Position numbers and translations under genes: made by a program
NCBI GenBank assembly: GCA_001465935.1
Contig: LNKV01000074.1
Location: forward strand, 1-55,116
DNA: 55,116 nt
From: Clarireedia homoeocarpa
Lineage: Eukaryota; Ascomycota; Leotiomycetes; Helotiales; Rutstroemiaceae
Reading direction: 5' to 3'
Shown: positions 48,107 through 55,116 of the stretch, piece by piece
Layout: each line of letters opens with the position of its first letter
Position numbering within the stretch: the stretch's first letter is position 1
Notes under the pieces: generated by a model
Databases searched by the model: none
Told to the model about the DNA's origin: nothing
The model's input: only the letters and a program-made list of their open reading frames with translations

Positions 48107-51100
48107 TCACGAGTCCCACAGAGCCTTGAACTTGCTCCCTTCATTCTTGAGCAGCGCATCGGGCTCACCAAATTCCACAACTTTTGCATTATAAAACACC
48201 GCAATCCTGTCAAAGTGCCTTATGGTCTGTAATCTGTGAGCCACAGCTATTATAGTGCAATCAACGAAATGGTCTAATATGATTTGCTGCATGAGCTCAT
48301 CAGTTTGCAGATCCACACTAGCCGTCGCCTCGTCAATGATTAGAATTTTGGATCGTCTCAGCATAGCTCGCGCGAGACAGAACAATTGTCTTTGTCCATG
48401 GGATAGTAATTCTTCTGGCTCGAGGGGCACGTCCAAGCCGCCGGCATTAGTCACAATCGACCATAATCCGACTTTGGTGAGAACTGCCTCGGCAGAGACA
48501 TCGTCGTTTGCAAGATCTAGGGTGTCCAGATTCTCTCTTATGGTGCCCTTGATGAAAACTGGTTCTTGAGGTATGACGGTTAAGCGCTCCCGGAGGACAT
48601 TTCGAGGAATCGTTAACAAGTCTACGCCGTCGATTGTAATTGAACCTTGGCTGACCTCAAGCATGTGCAAAAGGAGAGCCACAAATGATGATTTACCAGC
48701 GCCAGAAGGTCCACAAACTCCAATTTTTTGACCGGCAGTGATGGCGAGGCTGATATTGTAGATAGCGGGAGACTGATCCAATGCATAGGATGCTGAGATG
48801 TTCGAGACAAGAATTTCACCTTTTGATGGCCAGTCCTGCGGTACTTCTTGGCATTCTTCGGGACGATGTTCTGACCTGGTGTTACCCACGAAGGACTTGA
48901 TTCTGGCAATGGCGCCCAGTGAAGTCTCGGTAGCAGTCCAATGTATGATGGCTGCAGATAGAGTCATATTAAATGACATGATATTCACAAGAGCCAACCC
49001 AACGAACCCAGCATCAGTATGTTGCCGTAATTTCACGATCAGTGCAACCAGAATGACGGCCAGACCTGCTACCAGCAGGTCGATCACCAACATCAGCCAT
49101 ACCTGGATACAATATAGAAGATAGCACGGTCGTTGAGATGCATCTAGTAGGGCCATATTCTTTTTCTCCATTTCTGTGGTCCATCCAAATGCTCGAATTG
49201 TGACCAAACCACTAAGAGTTTCCAAGAAGTTGCTGTAAAGTGGTGCCTTCGCTTCTAGGTCCATCAGCCGAATCTGACGTGATGTGCGTAGATAAAACTT
49301 CTGCAATAAGTACATTGCGGTCAACACAAATGGTACAGCAATAGAGAAATACGACGCCGAAATGCAGATGAGAATGGCTTGTATTATACCCATAAAGACG
49401 TTGTTCGCAACTATTAAGCCGGCGATTGGAAGTTCGGAGTCGATGACGGACAAATCTTGGCTAAACCTGTTGACAATCTGTCCGGTGTCCGTAGAAGTAA
49501 GAAAAGACAGCGGTGCGTTTTCCACAGCCCCAAGAAGTTGCTCGTGGAGGTAGGCTGCCGAGCGGGGTATCATTTTTGTCAGGAGCATGCCAGTTAGAAC
49601 CATGAGCGTGGCCATAGCAGCGCACTCTACAGCAACTAGTATGCCCAAGTACTGACTATTGACCGAATTACCATGTGTGGCAATCGCACTCGTCCAAAAC
49701 TTAATCCAGAGATCTACTCATCTTCAGCATGTATTCGGACAAGTATTGGAGCAAACTCACCTGGAAATTGTAAAAGCATCGAGTAAACCAGCATCAAGCA
49801 TGCCCATACCACAATATTCCGCCTCCCAAGGCTCGAAAAATAATATTTGTAGGTCGACCAATCTCCAACGGGACGGTGGACATCGGCTGCAGCATTTTGC
49901 CGGGGCGTATCATCATCTACCTTTGAATTACCAGGAAGTGTTTCTTTCAGGGCGTCGGTTTCAGATACGTGTCGTGCTGTGAGTCCAGCAACGTACCCGT
50001 TATTCGCAAGAAGATCTCGGAAGCTTCCTTGCTCTGAGACTGTGCCTTCAGCACTGAGAGCAATGATATGATCAGCGTAGGATAGGCGATGAGCCGCGTG
50101 TGTAACCAGTATGACGGATGTACCTAATTGACGGAGCAGTCCGTTCCTTCCGAGTAGGCGAGAGAATATCCGATCCTCATTTATGGTATCAAGGCCGCTG
50201 AAAACGTCATCTACGATTAGGATTTTATGTCGCGAATAAACAGCTCGTACAAGTGCCTGTTCATAGTTAGCAGTTAAAGAGACTCAGTAAAGAGCACGTA
50301 ACTTACTATACGCAGCCTTTGACCTCCAGAAAGTGCAGCACCTGCTGAGCCGGCTTTAGTACCGTCACCTTCTGGAAGCGATTCGAAGTCGGTATCAAAT
50401 GCGCAGGCGTGAACGACCGTTGCGTACCATTCAGGCTCAAAATCACGTGCTCCGACAATGTTGTCGCGGATACTGCAGTTCTGAATCCATGAGGTCTGGT
50501 CTACGAATGCAGCATGCGCTAGGTCATTATAGACGTTTCCTTTGGATGATGGAATTTCCCCCAAAAGACCTCGTAGAAGACTGGATTTACCAGACCCTAC
50601 AGGACCTACAACCATCATGATCTTCCCAGGTTGAAGATCAAACGAAACATCGGTAATTACCGGCATATCTGCGTTTGACCAAGAAAGTGTCAAGTCTCTA
50701 ACGCTTATGACTGCTGAAGAACTGTTCACGTTCATTCTTAGCGGGATAGGTTCCAGCTCGATATCAGACCCGGTGGCTGTGCTCCCAATAAGTCCATCCA
50801 TCTCAAGCATGCTGCCTGATTGGCTTTGTGCTCGGGGGAACAACATCCGATGATCTCTTCTAGTAGTTGACGTGATGAATGTCTCAATTCGATCAAAGCA
50901 GCCAACAGCTGCTCGTAACGGAGGAATTGCGAATACAGTTGCACGGATAGGTGCAACCAGCAAGGTAATAAGTGACAGCGCGGTGAAAGCCGAAGAGACA
51001 TTAAGTGTTTGCCCATTGACGGAAGCCACAATAACATAGATTATGAAAGCAGCCCCAGGAGCAAAAATGTCAGACACATTGCCAAAGGCAATCATAGCAA

Positions 51101-52703
51101 CAAATAGTTTCCTCATTTTCAAAGACTTTAGAATCTCCTCCAATCTAAGCAGATGGATGATCCTAGACATTTTCGAGCTGAGACCAAGCATTTTGACTCC
51201 TTTCATTGCTTGAAGCATTTTCGCTGTAGCATCAACCCTGGTCTGGATTTTCTCCAACCAAATCTTCTGGGCGCTGCCCATTTGCTTTGAAATGAGAAAT
51301 GGGCCAGATACTGCTATGGCTGTTACAAATAGGGGGCCGAAGAGAGCAATACCCACCTCTTTTTGCAGAAGCCAGATGGCCAAGCCTATCTCGATAGGGC
51401 TCGACCAGAGAGTGTGGACCGGTTGAAGGGCGGCGCATATCCGTTCGACATCTGAAGACATCAGAGTAACTGCAGCTGACTCATCGAAGCTTGTGATTGA
51501 CAGATCAAGAGTTTGTACATAGATAGCACTCACAAGCGAGCCCCTGACCATAGTTACCATTCGGTTGGCCTTGTGTTGGTAAGCCGCACTAGCAATGGCC
51601 GAGCCAATGTATACAAGTCCCGACGCAGCTGTTAGACCCCATCCATTTCTGGTGGCCGACTCGGCATCAGGATCACTAGCAAGTTCAGTGATTCTGTTAA
51701 TAAGTAATGGCTGCATGAATTTGAAGAATATTAATGCCAACCGTGGTAGGATTGACGCTGTAAGGGGTTGCAACATGGCTCGCAACATCACCCAGACTAG
51801 AGTGTACTTTTTGGGATAGTTCGTGCCTGCATACCTTGTCAGCTTTGAAATGACAATACTGTGAGGAAAAAAGACACACGATTCTCCCAATGCCGTGTAA
51901 ATCTGCTTCTACAAGCTCTTGACAACAGGTTTCCATCAGCAGCGAATAGACCACCGTCATTGACTGTGCCTCGAAAGCCGAGTCGAAAGAGTGGGTTCAG
52001 CCACCAAAATAGACTGCGAGAAAACAGCCCGCTGGTCGCTTCGGGAGAAAGATAGGCATAAGGTGCAAATAATACGCCTCTCTTCTCTATTTCTTCGGAA
52101 ATAAGGACTAGAAGCTTGAGAGCTAGAAGGGCTGAGGCTACACCATTGCCAGTCACATTATCTCCCCGTAGCCATCTACTCCGTAACTGCGCACCGTCAA
52201 AGGGTAATGTAAGAAAAAGATAAGCGCTGATTATTGAGCTTGGTCGGATATTCTTAGTATGCTCGAAATAAGATAAAATACAAAGTCCGAACGTGGCTGC
52301 TAGTACAAGCAGAGCAGCGGCCAGTGACGCACGGGTCTGCCATGATGACTGAGATGCTTCGATGACATTGGCGACTTGCAAAACGGTGAACATAACAAGA
52401 AGGGTCTTTTTAGTTAGCACTCGATTGTAATGAAGAAACTAGATAGCTCACAATCTTGGTCGTCAAAAGATGACCACCAAATAGCTTACGAGGCAACTTC
52501 CACAAGTGTAGAACTCTCGGGGGTATCAATAGTAGCAACAAAACCGAGGGCCCGATCGAAAGGATTGTTTCTTCGAACAGAAGTGTGAAGTCGAATGCAT
52601 CTCTGCCAGGAATTTTGAGAAACGGCCCGAAATTATTGTCATCGACATATGCGGTTATATTGGCGCCTCTCGATTCTAGAGTAGAATTCGCGTGAATATT
52701 CAT
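48107..52703 (-). CDS. ABC transporter, ABCC (MRP-like) subfamily, full length
   Basis: ATP-driven efflux pump of the multidrug-resistance-protein type, in plasma or vacuole membrane. Five exons (minus): 52452-52703, 51880-52405, 50307-51826, 49761-50256 and 48107-49713, with introns of 46, 53, 50 and 47 nt, frame continuous, 1466 aa. TMD0: FDFTLLFEETILSIGPSVLL onward. TMD1 begins near SLFWWLNPLFRLGF. NBD1 has Walker A GPVGSGKSSLL and signature ALSGGQ; exon 4 then supplies Walker B ILIVDDVFSGLD, with Asp in place of the catalytic Glu. That exon 4 has no long frame starting in ATG, so it is easily missed. TMD2 follows. NBD2 has Walker A GPSGAGKSSFV, a variant signature LSHGQ, and canonical Walker B with Glu, ILIIDEATASVD. 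One degenerate and one canonical site is normal for ABCC proteins. Start at 52703 (MNIHANSTLESRG) is the best available. Substrate unknown. Confidence 0.92.
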
Positions 52704-53504
52704 AATTTGTAGATTTTGGCAGGGCGAGCGTTTTGGTGGTGTCACGCAGGTTGAAACTTGGATTGTTGTGAGCTCTCTTCTTCGTGGCAATGATCTTGTA
52801 TTGAATTAATAGTGCAGTCAACCCGACTAGATATCTCAAATATCACGCCAATGTCTAGGTGTCGAGCCCAGGATTGGGAGCCAAGTGCCTCTAGGCACCA
52901 GAAGTGGTATTGTCTGTTTGGATTAGAAGAGTAACACAGCTTGCGTGGTCTTCCAGGCAGTTGGTTTTCGGACCACAATCATAATTATTGCAAAATTCTG
53001 CCTTGCTCGTCGACGTAAGCTAATCAACAGCTGCTTACCTTTGATAGAAAGCCACTACTCACAGCATGAATATCGGACGGCCCCAAGGCCGGATAAATAG
53101 ATGTCAGAATTTTGACCTGTGCAGTACTATTCGATAGGAGGTTATTATGACGTGCTCCCAAATTACTTGTGAAATTTTGATGAGCACAAAAGGAATGGAA
53201 TTAACATCTTAATTGACGAATAAGCTGATGGTCCCAGTGCCGACAAATTCCTTTTCAGCTGTGGGGTGAAGAGAACTGAGGAGATAAAGCAGGGTTTCCT
53301 CATTTCCAGGCTTATTCTTTCTTATATAATCCTACAATGTGCGTAAACGCACGATTGAGTATGAGAGTCAACGGTTTATACACAAGATGCACAGCGAATC
53401 AAATCTCGCGACTTCGCCCAGAAACGCAATTGCGTATGCTCCTCCTCTGCCCAGAAATGGTTCGCCGAATGGTAAGATAAATGACCGTCGTCCCGCACCA
53501 CTCC
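52704..53504. other. Upstream region of the ABC transporter
   Basis: About 800 bp. It holds the ABC transporter promoter and the 3' side of the mL58 gene, both on the minus strand. Short frames of 60-78 codons occur here, without recognisable content. Confidence 0.5.
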
Positions 53505-54113
53505 TCATCCATCTCGCTTCGCCAATTCTTTGCGCCTCTGTCTATCCTCCCTTGCTGCTGTCCTAGTCGGTCCCCATCTTGCCTTTATAGCCTCGAGTTT
53601 CGCCTTCTCCAGCTCCCTCTTCTCTAGCGTCGATTGTACAACCATGCCGATAAAAATTGATGAGCAATTGAATTTCGCAGCCAGCTTCGCCCTGGTCCAT
53701 TTTTCCGGATCTGTCGCCCTCAACCTCCTAATCTCTGCAACATCTGACTCGGTCAAATGATGCCTCTTGTATTTCATTTCTTTCTGAAAAGCTGGTGGTG
53801 GTAATCTATTCGATGGGCCATTAAGTCGTTCTGCAGTAACAGCCATAAGCTGTCTCCTCTTATCGTCTTTAGGAATGAACTTCAGAGGTGTGTGCATGAC
53901 GGATGGAGCCGAGGATGGCGGGTTGAATATGATATGATCCTGTGTCGCATCTTTCGAGGGGACAAAGTGAGGATGTGGTGCAATGTTCAAGCGTTGTTTG
54001 GTGCGTCTGTATGAAGATTCATGTCGTCGAGTGGGGGTATTCAGAGACAGCAGGCATTGGGATTTCGTAGAGAAGTAGTCACTAACTGGTCTGCGAAGTA
54101 ACCTCAAATCCAT
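53505..54113 (-). CDS. MRPL20: Mitochondrial large-subunit ribosomal protein mL58 (MRPL20 family)
   Basis: Component of the mitochondrial 54S ribosomal subunit, fungal-specific family. One exon, 202 aa. The N-terminus MDLRLLRRPVSDYFSTKSQC is basic with Arg, Ser and hydrophobic residues, consistent with a mitochondrial presequence. The family core is HHLTESDVAEIRRLRATDPE, then KWTRAKLAAKFNCSSIFIGMV. The C-terminus is highly charged and helical (LEKRELEKAKLEAIKARWGP). It reads in the same direction as the ABC transporter, 800 bp upstream of it. Confidence 0.9.
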   Translation of the reverse strand: MDLRLLRRPVSDYFSTKSQCLLSLNTPTRRHESSYRRTKQRLNIAPHPHFVPSKDATQDHIIFNPPSSAPSVMHTPLKFIPKDDKRRQLMAVTAERLNGPSNRLPPPAFQKEMKYKRHHLTESDVAEIRRLRATDPEKWTRAKLAAKFNCSSIFIGMVVQSTLEKRELEKAKLEAIKARWGPTRTAAREDRQRRKELAKRDG

Positions 54114-54637
54114 CGTGAAGGTTATGGCGGGACTCTGGCCGGAAAGGTCGTGGTTCAGCGACGAAGTAGAATATTGAGAACTTCTTTCGTTTTGAACTCG
54201 AGAATATCAACTTACTAATCAAGACCCCCGCCGCACTGTGGCGGCAACGAGGCGCACCACGCAGTTAAGCGCGGGTCAAGCCACAGCCATGGACAGACAC
54301 GGCGCACTGACACAGTTTTAGCTGAGTAACGCAAACGAAGTGCGCTCTGTGAGCTTAGTGTACGACAAAGCACAGCAAGGGTGCGCGCGAATTGGGTTGC
54401 CAGTTCATACGTGCAGTGCAGTGCAAGTTGCGACGTGGACGTGTACGTGTGGCGCCGGTACTTGCCATTTAAACGTGTGTGTTATTTTTCCCGATGGTGG
54501 GGAAAGTGAAAATTTTTGGCCGCCGTAATTTCCTTCAATGAAAAGTTATTTTTAACCAATCACAAAGTCTCGCTTACTTAAGTAGCATTAAGTTTATACT
54601 GTCCTCTCTACTGCGCCATCTCCACATTCTTCAACTT
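54114..54637. other. Promoter side of mL58, no gene seen
   Basis: About 520 bp upstream of the minus-strand mL58 gene. Somewhat GC-rich left part, then AT-rich before the repeats. One 62-codon plus-strand frame (54340-54528) is not convincing. Confidence 0.5.
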
Positions 54638-54879
54638 CCATCTCTATCGCTGTTTCGATATCCCTCCATCTCTATCGCTGTCTCGATATCCCTCCATCTC
54701 TATCGCTGTCTCGATATCCCTCCATTTCTATCGCTGTCTCGATATCCTTTCATCTCTATCGCCATCTCGACATCCTTTCATCTCTATCGCCATCTCGCCA
54801 TCCTTTCATCTCTATCGCCATCTCGACATCCTTTTATCTCTATCGCCATCTCGATATCATCCATCTCTATCGCACAACA
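54638..54879 (+). repeat. 28-bp minisatellite, about 8 copies
   Basis: Tandem units beginning CCATCTCTATCGCTGTCTCG, 28 bp apart (about 54638, 54666, 54694, 54722, 54750, 54778, 54806, 54834, then a partial). The left units have TGTCTCGATATCC and the right ones CATCTCGACATCC, so two variant types are arranged in blocks. Confidence 0.88.
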
Positions 54880-54921
54880 TCTATTACGATTATAAGTATA
54901 GTCTCCTCTACTAAGCGGACT

Positions 54922-55116
54922 AGGTATCCCCTCTTGTAGGCAGGTCAGGTATCTCCTCTTGTAGGCAGATCAGGTATCTCCTCTTGTAGGCAGATCAGGT
55001 ATCTCCTCTTGTAGGCGGATCAGGTATCCCCTCCTGTAGGCAGATCAGGTATCTCCTCTTGTAGGCAGATCAGGTATCTCCTCTTGTAGGCAGATCAGGT
55101 ATCTCCTCTTGTAGGC
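54922..55116 (+). repeat. 25-bp minisatellite, runs off the window
   Basis: About 7.8 copies of a 25-bp unit beginning AGGTATCTCCTCTTGTAGGC, with few substitutions (CCCC for TCTCC, GGTC or GATC variants). The array reaches the last base, so its true length is unknown. Confidence 0.9.

Noticed and set aside
52742..52978. 78-codon frame as a possible first exon of the ABC transporter
   Set aside because: It does not resemble the N-terminus of ABCC proteins, whereas the frame starting at 52703 leads directly into TMD0.

Overview
The window is nuclear DNA of a filamentous ascomycete (Pezizomycotina; Leotiomycetes is my guess from general protein character, not proven). The evidence is many short GT-AG introns (about 40-103 nt), fungal-type housekeeping proteins, and gaps between genes rich in microsatellites and homopolymers. 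I support thirteen protein genes and see no tRNA, rRNA or CRISPR array. All splice models are my own readings, checked for frame continuity but not against transcripts.

Left part (1-23.5 kb), a dense housekeeping block: gamma-tubulin complex subunit GCP3 (minus strand) divergent from the SAGA subunit HFI1/ADA1; the actin-interacting WD-repeat protein AIP1; a large two-cluster membrane protein of the ArAE_2_N/DUF2421 (BRE4-like) family with an apparent one-base frameshift near its start; DNA polymerase epsilon subunit B (DPB2) divergent from a NASP/Hif1/Sim3-type histone chaperone, with two ACGCGT boxes 11 bp apart in the shared promoter; and the vacuolar PI(3,5)P2 regulator VAC7 (minus strand).

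Middle part (23.5-42 kb), gene-poor and repeat-rich: a small two-exon gene that joins a DUF2256 zinc-binding motif to a DUF3253 domain, an arrangement known from bacteria, whose 22-codon first exon lies 527 nt upstream of the main exon; a 1416-aa NLR-like protein (purine nucleoside phosphorylase-like domain, NACHT, 15 ankyrin repeats), a typical architecture of fungal innate-immunity or allorecognition proteins; and a one-exon C2H2-like zinc-finger protein. A CTCTCTG minisatellite, a candidate G-quadruplex and other simple repeats lie around them.

Right part (42-55 kb): a Wee1-type kinase, an ABCC (MRP-type) multidrug transporter on the minus strand in six exons' worth of sequence resolved here as five exons, and the mitochondrial ribosomal protein mL58 (MRPL20) on the minus strand. 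The window ends in two adjacent minisatellites (28-bp and 25-bp units), the second running off the edge.

Functionally the genes are mostly unlinked single units. The exception worth noting is the S-phase pair DPB2/histone chaperone with a shared control region. The candidates for unusual biology are the NLR and the DUF2256-DUF3253 gene.
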